Shown: positions 38,269 to 47,102 of the stretch, piece by piece | How the letters are laid out: each line of letters opens with the position of its first letter | How positions within the stretch are numbered: position 1 is the first letter of the stretch | Source: Chitinophaga hostae | GTDB taxonomy: Bacteria; Bacteroidota; Bacteroidia; Chitinophagales; Chitinophagaceae | DNA: 64,000 nucleotides | Assembly (NCBI RefSeq): GCF_018224885.1 | Contig: NZ_JAGTXB010000008.1 | Coordinates: 276,672-340,671, forward strand | Direction: 5' to 3' | Notes under the pieces: model-generated | What the model was told of the DNA's origin: nothing | What the model saw: only the letters and a program-made list of their open reading frames with translations | Database searches by the model: none | Translations under genes and position numbers: made by a program

Positions 38269-39072
38269 ATGAAGCTTTCACCCCTTCTCCACTGTATTTT
38301 ATTATTGCCCCTGTTCATCACGGCAGGATGCAGCAAAGGTCACGACAACCCGGCGCCGCCGCCGGACAAGAACTGCCGCATTGCAACCGCTACATCAAAA
38401 TCCGGCGCTGTCACCGTCATCTATACACTGACTTACGACAACGATGGACGCATCAGTAAAATAAGCACAGATGATCTTAGCAAAAGCCGGAGCCTTTTCA
38501 ATTATGCACCCGGCATACTTTCACGGGATACCTATTCAGACAACTGGAACGGGCAACAAACAGGGCAGCTGCGCGCAGAAGTGAACAGCATGGGACTGCC
38601 CACACTTATTACCGAAAAACAGTACGATTATACCCCGATTGGTCAACCGCTCAAGCTCTCTGTTACCATTACCACAACCTTCGAATACAATAGCCAGGGA
38701 GAACTACAGCTGTCTACCCAAAAAAAAGTATTTGCCAATGCCCCGGCCGGTAACTCCAACATCACTTCCTCTTATACCTGGGCCAATGGCAATGTTGTAA
38801 AACAGGAAGATACCGGTGGCCAAACATCCATCTTTGAATATTATACCGATAAACCCACTCAGAAAGGAGATCCTGTCGCCTTTCAAAACGTGATGAACTA
38901 TAGCGTCAATCCTTATAAAAACAAAAACCTGGTCAAATCATTATCAAACAGCACAATGATTATAAACGTAAATTACGAATACGATGAAACAGGAAAAATC
39001 AACACTACAAGCCTTACAGCTACTTCCGGTACAAACAGCCAGGAAATAAGATACCAGTATTCCTGTAATTGA
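38269..39072 (+). CDS. Lipoprotein with YD/RHS-like repeats
   Basis: This 267-aa lipoprotein (lipobox ending FITAGC) carries beta-strand repeats of the YD type: LTYDNDGRISKIS, FEYNSQGELQLS, YEYDETGKINTT. Such proteins are common surface lipoproteins in Bacteroidota; their role is unknown. It precedes a GH5 lipoprotein by 55 bp on the same strand, so the two may share a transcript. Confidence 0.8.
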   Translation: MKLSPLLHCILLLPLFITAGCSKGHDNPAPPPDKNCRIATATSKSGAVTVIYTLTYDNDGRISKISTDDLSKSRSLFNYAPGILSRDTYSDNWNGQQTGQLRAEVNSMGLPTLITEKQYDYTPIGQPLKLSVTITTTFEYNSQGELQLSTQKKVFANAPAGNSNITSSYTWANGNVVKQEDTGGQTSIFEYYTDKPTQKGDPVAFQNVMNYSVNPYKNKNLVKSLSNSTMIINVNYEYDETGKINTTSLTATSGTNSQEIRYQYSCN

Positions 39073-39127
39073 TTCACCAGCCAGGTAACCCTCACCCGAT
39101 ATCTTACTGAAAACAAAAACTACAAAA

Positions 39128-40252
39128 ATGAAAGCGATAATAAGTACTGTTTACTTCACTTCCGTTGTAATGACGCTTGTCATCATAACAAGTTGCCATC
39201 GCGACAACCCTGTAAACGTGGATCACTCCACTCCCACTATCACCGTATCAGGCAAAAACCTGGTGCTGGCCGGCGGACAATCATTCGTCCTGCGTGGCAT
39301 CAACTATCCTATTATCGATGAAGGACTGCCTACACTCGGCAACCCTACCCGGTACAAATTCAAAATTGATGAAGCGGCGAAAACCGGCGCTAATGCGATC
39401 CGCATCCAATGGTATACAAACAACACCCATTGGCTGGATACATCAGCAGAAGGATCGCCCGGAACAGTTGATGGATTCCTCAATAACGGCACATTAAGCA
39501 ATATCATCGGGTACTGCTATCAGAAAGGAATGATTCCCATCCTGGTGGTACAAAATACAGTATGTGAAAGCGACTGGAATTATTTTAAAACCGTAGCCCT
39601 GCCCTGGTGGCAGCAGCCAGCCGTACTTGATCTTATCAATAAACATAAAAAATACCTGATTGCCAACATCGCCTGTGAATTCGGTAATGTGCGGTGGGCG
39701 GAAGATCCGGAAGCGGCACTGGGAATCTTCAAAACCAATTACATCCAGGCTGTACAAAAACTGCGCAGCGCCGGCATCACCATCCCATTAATGATTGATG
39801 CACCGGACTGCGGTACTTCTTCTTCACCACTCGCCAAAGTAGCGAAAGACATTCTCACTGCCGACCCCGCCAGGAATATTATTTTTTCCGCACACACCTA
39901 TTGGGCGGACTACGCCAATACTGCTGCCGCCATTAAAACAAAAATGGACGAAATAGACAACACCGGCACATGCTTCGTTTTGGGAGAAGTAGGTAACTGG
40001 CAGGATGGCAATACCTGCTGCGTTCAGAATATAAGCACCCTGTTTCCTGTTATCGTAAATGAAGCCTGTCACCGCGGTATTGGCTGGCTGGCCTGGGCTT
40101 ATACCCAGGACTGTTGCAAACCGCGGGAAATGACAACCAACGGCGAGTTTAATACGTTAACTACTTATGGTCATGAGGTGGTTCATAACGGTACCTATGG
40201 ATTGCTGTCAGGAGGAGGCTGCGCTGCACAACCCCTCCCGAGGGAAAACTAA
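39128..40252 (+). CDS. GH5-family glycoside hydrolase lipoprotein (mannanase-like)
   Basis: This 374-aa lipoprotein (signal LVIITSC) has a (beta/alpha)8 fold with GH5 landmarks: the GKNLVLAGGQSFVLRGINY entry, the NAIRIQW strand, FSAHTYW (the His on strand 6), the nucleophile Glu287 in VLGEVGNW, and GWLAWAY. It most resembles the GH5_8-type mannanases. The acid/base Glu184 lies in NIACEFGN, where the usual Asn is Cys183. Several Cys pairs (TCC, DCC) suggest disulfides. It lies 64 bp before a sensor kinase gene. Confidence 0.85.
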   Translation: MKAIISTVYFTSVVMTLVIITSCHRDNPVNVDHSTPTITVSGKNLVLAGGQSFVLRGINYPIIDEGLPTLGNPTRYKFKIDEAAKTGANAIRIQWYTNNTHWLDTSAEGSPGTVDGFLNNGTLSNIIGYCYQKGMIPILVVQNTVCESDWNYFKTVALPWWQQPAVLDLINKHKKYLIANIACEFGNVRWAEDPEAALGIFKTNYIQAVQKLRSAGITIPLMIDAPDCGTSSSPLAKVAKDILTADPARNIIFSAHTYWADYANTAAAIKTKMDEIDNTGTCFVLGEVGNWQDGNTCCVQNISTLFPVIVNEACHRGIGWLAWAYTQDCCKPREMTTNGEFNTLTTYGHEVVHNGTYGLLSGGGCAAQPLPREN

Positions 40253-40316
40253 AATGAGGACAGGACCGAAATGCAGGAGGATCAATTCAAATGTTTGTAA
40301 ATTTAAATAAAAACCC

Positions 40317-43289
40317 TTGGCCTTACCACGTCCGATACTACGTGCCCTGTTTGGGTTGATATGCTGTAGCTGCTATACAGGGATTGTTCACAGCCAGGGT
40401 CACTATAAAAAACAAATCCTGAACTATATGGACGGGCTTCCGTCCGACTACGTATATGCAGCCATCCCTGATTCATCGGGGTATTTGTATATCGCTTCCC
40501 AAAAGGGTATTTCGATTTACGACGGCTACCGCTTCGTAAACCACCCGTTCCTGCAATTGGGGGTCAGTGATCTGTACCTGGATCATCATACCTTTTATTT
40601 TTATAACGACAGCGGACTAAACCGCCTGAAGAATTTTCATACAGTCCCCCAGTTGCTGGCAGCGAATATCTTTACCGATACAGATCCGAATAATGATGCA
40701 TACTCAAATATCTTCGTTGACAACAAACAAAGAATATGGTCCACTGACTTTAACTATGTGAAATACTACCTGCCGGGAAATGGCAGGATATCATCCTTCC
40801 TCATTATGCCCGAAAATAAAGACGCGGGAATAAATACAGCTATACTGGAGGTAGCCGATGGAGAAATCTGGGTGGCAGCAAGATCCGGTCTCTGGGTATG
40901 GCATGAAGCCGATAATAAACTGCAGCTGCATCCTGCAACCGCTATCAACCGGCTGAGTTATGAAAGCGCCATTCAGCTGAATGACAAAGAAGTGCTCCTC
41001 GCCACTACCAACGGTAAAATTCTCCGGGTAAATCCGGCCACCGGCCAATCCGCTGATCTTCCTTCACTACCTGACCACGATATAGTGAGAGGATTTCTGG
41101 AAACGGCAAAGGGACTGTTTCTCTATACCTCCCGCAAAATATATCAAAAGCAACCAGCTGCTTACCAGGAAATTTGCAGCGCGGATGATGCGCTGATCAA
41201 TCACCTCAGTTCCGATGCCCGCACCCACCTGCTTTGGGTGTCGACTACAAAAGGCATAATAAAATTAACGCCCGGCCCCGAAGCAGTTGAAACACGCATG
41301 TTTCCCGGAACAAAAACGCAAAACGACCCGGTGATCTCCATCGCAGCGCCCAAAGCCGGTGAGCTTTGGATGCTTACCCGTTCAGGAGAGGTCTGGTTTT
41401 ATGGTAACGGTTCCCTGGAGAAACGTTTTTCCGGGGAGATGGATAACCGGTATTATGCGCTCGACGATGTGGAACACCAGGTCATATTATCCACCCAAAA
41501 AGGAATATTCCGGTGGCAGGACAACCGCTTCCGGCAGCTTCACTTGCCGGGCCTGCAAATAAAAAGCGACATACGAAAAGTATTGGTCACCCCCCAGAAT
41601 GAATTTTGGGTTGTTTTCTCCGGTCAGCCAATTGCACGATATAGTTATCCCGGCTTTGAAAAATTCTCCAGGGCATTTAACAACGACAGTGCTTTCTGGA
41701 CCGGCAACACCTGGAATGATATACTGACAGATAGCAGCGGCATCACCTGGCTGGCAGGATGGATGCCCAAGGCCTGGGGTATTGCCCGCTACGACGCAGC
41801 TAAAAATACATTTATAGAGATCTCCGACTCCACCATCAACAAAAAAACACTGGGCGTTTTTGTAGGTGATTATTACAACAGCATTGGTGTTGCAAGCAAT
41901 GGCCAGCTGCTTTTTTCCGCCTACGGCGGCTGGAACCGGACAGATGAAAAAGGGAAAATTATTCAAAAGGTAGATACGCATGACTACGAGATAGCAGACA
42001 CCTATAATGTAGGTATTTCCGAAGACCGGCACGGGAATGTATTTTTTGGTACCCGTGAAGGACTACATGTTTGGTTGAAGGAAAAAAACAAGGTGGTGCG
42101 GCTGTCGCAGATAGATGGCTTACCTACCGATTACCTGGTAAATGCCCATAAGAAACTGCTCAATGGCAACCTTGCCCTGGGCATTCCAAACGGCATCCTG
42201 TTAATTGACCCCGAAAAGATTTTACAAACCAGGCTCACCAACCGCCTTAGCCTTACACAGATTAGCGTAAACGGCGTTTTCAGAAATGATACTGCTACCA
42301 GCATAGAATTATCCAGGAAAGAAACTGCACTCTATTTATATTTCTCTGACCTCTCCTACCTGGATCCACATAAAGTTTATTTCCGGTATAAGTACAGCGA
42401 TGAAAATAACTGGCATGACCTGGGGCATCGCCCGGAGCTTTCTCTTCATCACATTACGCCGGGAGAATATCATATTACTGTAGAGGTGTTCGATAACCTT
42501 GCCAACCGGCAGGAACAAACCCTGTCGCTATTTGTAAAAGCCCATCCCGCTTGGTGGCAAACCTGGTGGTTCAGGATCACAGCGCTGATCCTGTTCACCG
42601 GGTTGGTAGCCATCCTGATAAAAAGACGGATCAACAACATCTGGCGGGAAGCGGAGCTCAAACATCGTATAGCCGAAACCGAAATGATGGCGCTGCGGGC
42701 GCAGATGAATCCGCATTTCATTTTTAATTGTATCAACGGCATCGATGCCCTGATCCAAAGCAATGATAAATACTATGCAACGGTTTACCTGAACAAATTT
42801 GCCCGGCTGCTTCGTAATGTGCTCGACAGCTCAAAACAAAATACCGTTAGCCTGGCAAAAGACCTGGAAACGCTGCAGCTTTATATCGATCTTGAACAGC
42901 TCAGGGATGAAAATAAATTTACGGCTGCCATCAAAGCAGATGAATCCCTGTTGCTCGATGATTACCAGGTTCCGCCACTGGTAGTGCAGCCTTATATCGA
43001 AAACGCCATCCTGCACGGGCTGAGGCATCGCCCTGACAATGGGGGCAGGCTCACCATCACCGTAACGAAAAACGAAGAACATATTAAATACATTATTGAA
43101 GATAACGGCGTAGGCAGGGATACACTCAAAAATGGCCGTAAACATGACCATTCCTATGGCATGCAAATGAGTGGCGACAGAGTAAAGTTTTTCAATAATG
43201 AAGAATATGCCTCCGTAGTAATAACAGATTTAAAGAACGAAGGAAAGCCTGCGGGCACCCGGGTTCAGGTACTTTTAAAAATTCAGTAA
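40317..43289 (+). CDS. Propeller-type LytS-like sensor histidine kinase
   Basis: The 990-aa sensor uses a TTG start at 40317; a stop at 40308 leaves no upstream ATG, and a later ATG would lose the signal peptide. After the signal (to VHSQ) comes a two-component-regulator beta-propeller (about 38-640), a Y_Y_Y Ig-like domain (about 650-735), one membrane span (about 745-770), and a His_kinase domain with His800 in MNPHFIFN, QPYIENAILHG and EDNGVG. It senses something in the periplasm and phosphorylates the LytTR regulator, whose ATG overlaps its stop (TAATG). The CDCL operon follows directly. Confidence 0.93.
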   Translation: MALPRPILRALFGLICCSCYTGIVHSQGHYKKQILNYMDGLPSDYVYAAIPDSSGYLYIASQKGISIYDGYRFVNHPFLQLGVSDLYLDHHTFYFYNDSGLNRLKNFHTVPQLLAANIFTDTDPNNDAYSNIFVDNKQRIWSTDFNYVKYYLPGNGRISSFLIMPENKDAGINTAILEVADGEIWVAARSGLWVWHEADNKLQLHPATAINRLSYESAIQLNDKEVLLATTNGKILRVNPATGQSADLPSLPDHDIVRGFLETAKGLFLYTSRKIYQKQPAAYQEICSADDALINHLSSDARTHLLWVSTTKGIIKLTPGPEAVETRMFPGTKTQNDPVISIAAPKAGELWMLTRSGEVWFYGNGSLEKRFSGEMDNRYYALDDVEHQVILSTQKGIFRWQDNRFRQLHLPGLQIKSDIRKVLVTPQNEFWVVFSGQPIARYSYPGFEKFSRAFNNDSAFWTGNTWNDILTDSSGITWLAGWMPKAWGIARYDAAKNTFIEISDSTINKKTLGVFVGDYYNSIGVASNGQLLFSAYGGWNRTDEKGKIIQKVDTHDYEIADTYNVGISEDRHGNVFFGTREGLHVWLKEKNKVVRLSQIDGLPTDYLVNAHKKLLNGNLALGIPNGILLIDPEKILQTRLTNRLSLTQISVNGVFRNDTATSIELSRKETALYLYFSDLSYLDPHKVYFRYKYSDENNWHDLGHRPELSLHHITPGEYHITVEVFDNLANRQEQTLSLFVKAHPAWWQTWWFRITALILFTGLVAILIKRRINNIWREAELKHRIAETEMMALRAQMNPHFIFNCINGIDALIQSNDKYYATVYLNKFARLLRNVLDSSKQNTVSLAKDLETLQLYIDLEQLRDENKFTAAIKADESLLLDDYQVPPLVVQPYIENAILHGLRHRPDNGGRLTITVTKNEEHIKYIIEDNGVGRDTLKNGRKHDHSYGMQMSGDRVKFFNNEEYASVVITDLKNEGKPAGTRVQVLLKIQ

Positions 43290-44035
43290 TGCTATCAGCT
43301 ATCATCATCGATGATGAACAAAAAGGACGTCTTGCTTTACGCGAAAAACTGCGCGACTACTGCCAGGAAGTGGAGCTGCTGGGAGAAGCGGCCGATGGAG
43401 CGGAGGGCCTGAAACTGATCCGGGAACAGAAGCCGGAAATCGTTTTCCTGGACATCGAAATGCCACGCATGAGCGGCTTTGAAATGCTGCACATGCTGCC
43501 ACAAAAAGACTTCCATCTTATATTCACCACTGCCTACGACCAGTACGCGATCAAAGCGATCCGGTACGCCGCTTTTGACTACCTGCTCAAACCGGTAGAT
43601 ATTGAAGAATTGAAATCCGCTATTAAAAGAGTTAGTGAGCAACCAAGAGAACATACAGAAGAAAAGCTCCAGGTATTGCAACAAAACCTGGATACAGGGT
43701 CCCTGCAGGGTAAGATCGCCATTCCTACCGCAGAGGGCCTGCTTTTCTTCAATATAGCCGACATCATATGCCTGGAGGCAAAAAGCAATTATACCGCTAT
43801 CCACTTCTCCAAAGCCCCCAGCCTGCTCGCCAGCCGTACCCTGAAAGATTTCGAGGAACTGTTGCCTACGGATCTATTCTTTCGTACCCACCATTCATAC
43901 ATCATCAATCTACAATATATCCGGCGCTACATCCGGGGAGAAGGCGGACAGATAGAACTGGAAAACGGTATGTATGTAACCGTATCACGACGAAAAAAAG
44001 AAGACCTGCTGAAAAAATTCAGGTATAAGAAATAA
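43289..44035 (+). CDS. LytTR-family response regulator
   Basis: This 248-aa regulator has a receiver domain (1-120, phospho-acceptor Asp55 in VFLDIEMPRMSG, switch residues in FTTAYDQYA and LLKPVD) and a LytTR DNA-binding domain (about 140-248, FFRTHHSYIINLQYIRRYI). It is cotranscribed with the kinase by stop/start overlap. The genes after it are the CDCL pair. I could not recognise a clear LytTR direct-repeat site in the 285-bp spacer. Confidence 0.95.
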   Translation: MLSAIIIDDEQKGRLALREKLRDYCQEVELLGEAADGAEGLKLIREQKPEIVFLDIEMPRMSGFEMLHMLPQKDFHLIFTTAYDQYAIKAIRYAAFDYLLKPVDIEELKSAIKRVSEQPREHTEEKLQVLQQNLDTGSLQGKIAIPTAEGLLFFNIADIICLEAKSNYTAIHFSKAPSLLASRTLKDFEELLPTDLFFRTHHSYIINLQYIRRYIRGEGGQIELENGMYVTVSRRKKEDLLKKFRYKK

Positions 44036-44266
44036 CATCCCACCTATGTATTTTTTATTAGGATCCCTGTTTAAATTTTCCTGTCAGCTGGTAAAATAAG
44101 CATCAAGAAAATTTAAACCGGCTCTTAATATTAAGTTAACATGGATAAAAAATACCTGCAATATTTATGTTGTACTTTCGCCCCGTTGATTTGAACCCAT
44201 AGAGCACAACAAAACCTATAAATCTGTACAGTGCTGTAACCCAGAGCAAATCAGGCATGTTTATTT

Positions 44267-44288
44267 TTTACATAAGGCGTTATGTAAA
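44267..44288. promoter_or_regulatory. Inverted repeat before the CDCL operon
   Basis: A perfect 9-bp inverted repeat (tttacataa, ggcg, ttatgtaaa) ends 32 bp before the first CDCL start, inside the presumed leader. It could be an operator or an RNA hairpin over the translation start region. Confidence 0.5.
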
Positions 44289-44320
44289 TATGAAACCCCA
44301 CGCGCGTTTATTAACCTAAT

Positions 44321-45460
44321 ATGATAAGTACTATGAAAAGAAAACACCTGTTGTTTGCAGCTATTTTCGCATTCGCCGTTAGTTCCTGCAGAAAAGAAAC
44401 CCAACCCGTTGTCGAAGAACAACCACCTATTACGAGCTTTAAAGATCTCAAAAAAATCCCTGATGCCATAGTGGATATCAAGGCAGGAAATGTCAACTTA
44501 GAAGACATACTGAAAAACAACAAGAAGAGCGTATTGGAATTCCTCAGAGACAGCGCATGGGCCAATGGTACCGGGAAAACCATGATCTTCTCTTCGGATG
44601 AACAACTGGCGCCTGAAAATCAGCTGAGACTTGTTTACCCCGGATCATTGTTGCAGGCCGGTGGCATCGCCGCACTGAAGTATGTGCCGATTGCAAAATA
44701 CCAGGGTAAAGTGAAACCCATTACCGTTTCTGTTTCCGCTCCCGGAAAATACATTTCAGGAGTTATCAACAAGCCCAGTATTTCTGCAACAAGAGAATTT
44801 ATCGGGTCAGTATTCGGAAACGGACCTGTAGGTAACGAGCTGGTAGGATTCCAGTTTGACATGAACCAATTTACTTACTACGAAGAGCTGAAACTCACTA
44901 TTGGCGCCAACGTAAGCATTGGCTCCCTGTTCTCTGTAGGAGCTTCCTTTGGTAAAGAGAAGGTGGAAAAAACAACCGGCCTGGTCGCTAAATTCATCCA
45001 GAAAAACTTCACCCTGGATATGGATCTTCCGGATGATGGTAACCTGCTGGATTCAACCGTTAACCCTGCCGATCTGGGACCGCTTTCCCCGGTGTATGTA
45101 AGCTCCATCACCTATGGAAGAATGGGAATAATAAAGGTAGAATCAAATTACTCTTATGAGGAACTGAAGCTGGCTTTTAACATTGCCTTTAAGATCTCTA
45201 CTGTTGGCGGAGGCGTTCAGGTAGATGCCACCACCAAGAAGATCATAGATGAATCAAGCATCCAGGTAAGAACCGTTGGCGGCGAAGGTGATGAGGTTAC
45301 CAAAACTATTGTAGGATACGAAGAATTCAGGAAGTACATTGAGTCAGGCGGAAATTATTCTTCCAAAGCTCCGGGGTTCCCGCTGTACTTTACTTTGAGC
45401 CATTTAAGCGATCATTCTGTATTCAGCACCATCTTCAATGTAAATGTCCCTAATAAATAA
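44321..45460 (+). CDS. Short cholesterol-dependent-cytolysin-like (CDCL) lipoprotein
   Basis: This 379-aa protein is a lipoprotein (signal ending AVSSC; the ATG at 44333 gives the same signal). It has the thiol-activated cytolysin fold: VSAPGKYISGVINKPS, ATREFI, then YVSSITYGRMGII at 259-271, the cytolysin core motif. The undecapeptide used by Gram-positive cytolysins to bind cholesterol and most of domain 4 are missing. Bacteroidota CDCLs act in short/long pairs that form large antibacterial pores after proteolytic activation. Here it is the short component, 8 bp before the long one. Confidence 0.88.
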   Translation: MISTMKRKHLLFAAIFAFAVSSCRKETQPVVEEQPPITSFKDLKKIPDAIVDIKAGNVNLEDILKNNKKSVLEFLRDSAWANGTGKTMIFSSDEQLAPENQLRLVYPGSLLQAGGIAALKYVPIAKYQGKVKPITVSVSAPGKYISGVINKPSISATREFIGSVFGNGPVGNELVGFQFDMNQFTYYEELKLTIGANVSIGSLFSVGASFGKEKVEKTTGLVAKFIQKNFTLDMDLPDDGNLLDSTVNPADLGPLSPVYVSSITYGRMGIIKVESNYSYEELKLAFNIAFKISTVGGGVQVDATTKKIIDESSIQVRTVGGEGDEVTKTIVGYEEFRKYIESGGNYSSKAPGFPLYFTLSHLSDHSVFSTIFNVNVPNK

Positions 45461-45468
45461 TTCCCCCC

Positions 45469-47088
45469 ATGATTAGTATTAATAGAATAACCGGCATCGC
45501 TGCGTTATTTATACTCATACTGACGGGGTGTAAAAAACGTGTGGACGTGGAGAGTAAAAATGGACTGACGGGGTTATCGAAAGCATCCCTTCCAACCATT
45601 GAACTGAGTACACGCAATTACCTTCCGGGAGGAAGCGGCGTGGTAAAATTCGGAGTAGCAGATGCCAACGAAGCTGCCAACAGCGTGAAAACGAATACCG
45701 TAGAACTGCGGGATAGTATATGGACAGACGGTTTTGGCAAAACGATCATTGGTGTTTCCGATGAAATCAGTATTTCGCAAACCACCCAATTACAACGGGC
45801 CTTTGCAGGATCGCTGATACAGGGAAATACGATCAACGATTTAACGTTGAAACCAATAGCTGCTTTCCAGGGAAAAGTAAAGCCGTTAAAAGTTTCTGTA
45901 TCCTTTCCTGCCAAACGCGTGAGTGGCGTAATTAATAAGAGCAGTTTGTCCGGTACCAGGGAATTTATCTCTGATATTATGTACAATAACCAGCTCGGTA
46001 ATCAATTTGCCTCCTATGGTTATAGCATGGAGCGGTTCACGTCGTACGATGAGATCAAAACCGCCTTTGGCTCCAATGTAAACACGAGAGCACTGTTCTA
46101 CAAAAGCTCGAGTTCATCGTCCAGCGAGGAACACCGCATCTCTAAAAAATCAGGTATCTATGTGCGGTTTGTTCAACGGAACTTCACCATTGATGTTGAT
46201 TTACCCGATGGCGGCAACCTCCTGGATCCTTCAGTGAATCCCGCTGACCTGGCTGGCCTGAACCCTACCTATGTAAGCTCTATTACCTACGGAAGGATGG
46301 GAATCATGTCGATCGAATCTGACTCTTCTTATGAATCTACCTATGAAGCTTTTAATAAGGCATACAAAGCATTGTTTGTAAGCGGTTCCACTACTTTCAC
46401 TGAAAGTGAGAAGCGGATCATTGACCAGGCAGATATGCGTTTGTTCCTGGTGGGTACAGATGGTGAAGCTACGGTGAAATCGGTACAGGGTTACGAAGGC
46501 TTTATGAAAGTGGCACAGGAAGGCCAGCAGTTCTCGGCCGACAAACCCGGGGTACCTATTTATTTTTCATTAAGTAACCTGTCGGACCATAGCCTCGTGA
46601 AACAAACCTTCCGGGTAAGCGTTTATACCGACCCGGTATTTGCAAGAATGGAAACGGAAGGCGTGAAGATTGAAACAGACAGGAAATATTACGGCGATCA
46701 ATGGGAAGACCTGGCCAAAACAACCGGTAGAGTGTATATCCGTTTCTATGCCGATGCCCTCGCCACCAAACCAACTAATCCACCTTTATTTGTCCGGTTT
46801 AACTATAAGCTGACCAAAACATACGACTACAACGTATATGGCTCACCGGGAGGCGGCAACTACTCGGATCAAAAGGTAACAGATGAAAAAGGCGACCGGT
46901 ACAATGTTTTCAGAAACACAGAATATCCGCTGGCCGTTCCGGCGCTCCTGGAGGATCGTACAGACCGGTCGAGAAATTACGAGGAAGATACCATGACGCT
47001 GACTGAAACAACATCACAAACGTATGGGTATACCTACGAATTACTGCCTGGAGATTTCTATAAAGTATTGGCGCCGATCAGGCGATAA
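45469..47088 (+). CDS. Long cholesterol-dependent-cytolysin-like (CDCL) lipoprotein
   Basis: This 539-aa paralogue has a lipoprotein signal (ILILTGC). It shares the pattern of the short protein over about 380 residues, including VSFPAKRVSGVINKSS, GTREFI and YVSSITYGRMGIM at 268-280. It adds about 150 C-terminal residues (from about 390) rich in beta strands and Tyr (TGRVYIRFYADALA, FVRFNYKLTKTYDYNVY), a domain-4-like membrane-contact region without an undecapeptide. In known CDCL pairs the long component helps dock and nucleate the ring. The pair is clearly a tandem duplication that diverged. Confidence 0.88.
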   Translation: MISINRITGIAALFILILTGCKKRVDVESKNGLTGLSKASLPTIELSTRNYLPGGSGVVKFGVADANEAANSVKTNTVELRDSIWTDGFGKTIIGVSDEISISQTTQLQRAFAGSLIQGNTINDLTLKPIAAFQGKVKPLKVSVSFPAKRVSGVINKSSLSGTREFISDIMYNNQLGNQFASYGYSMERFTSYDEIKTAFGSNVNTRALFYKSSSSSSSEEHRISKKSGIYVRFVQRNFTIDVDLPDGGNLLDPSVNPADLAGLNPTYVSSITYGRMGIMSIESDSSYESTYEAFNKAYKALFVSGSTTFTESEKRIIDQADMRLFLVGTDGEATVKSVQGYEGFMKVAQEGQQFSADKPGVPIYFSLSNLSDHSLVKQTFRVSVYTDPVFARMETEGVKIETDRKYYGDQWEDLAKTTGRVYIRFYADALATKPTNPPLFVRFNYKLTKTYDYNVYGSPGGGNYSDQKVTDEKGDRYNVFRNTEYPLAVPALLEDRTDRSRNYEEDTMTLTETTSQTYGYTYELLPGDFYKVLAPIRR

Positions 47089-47102
47089 ATAACAACTTAT
47101 CA

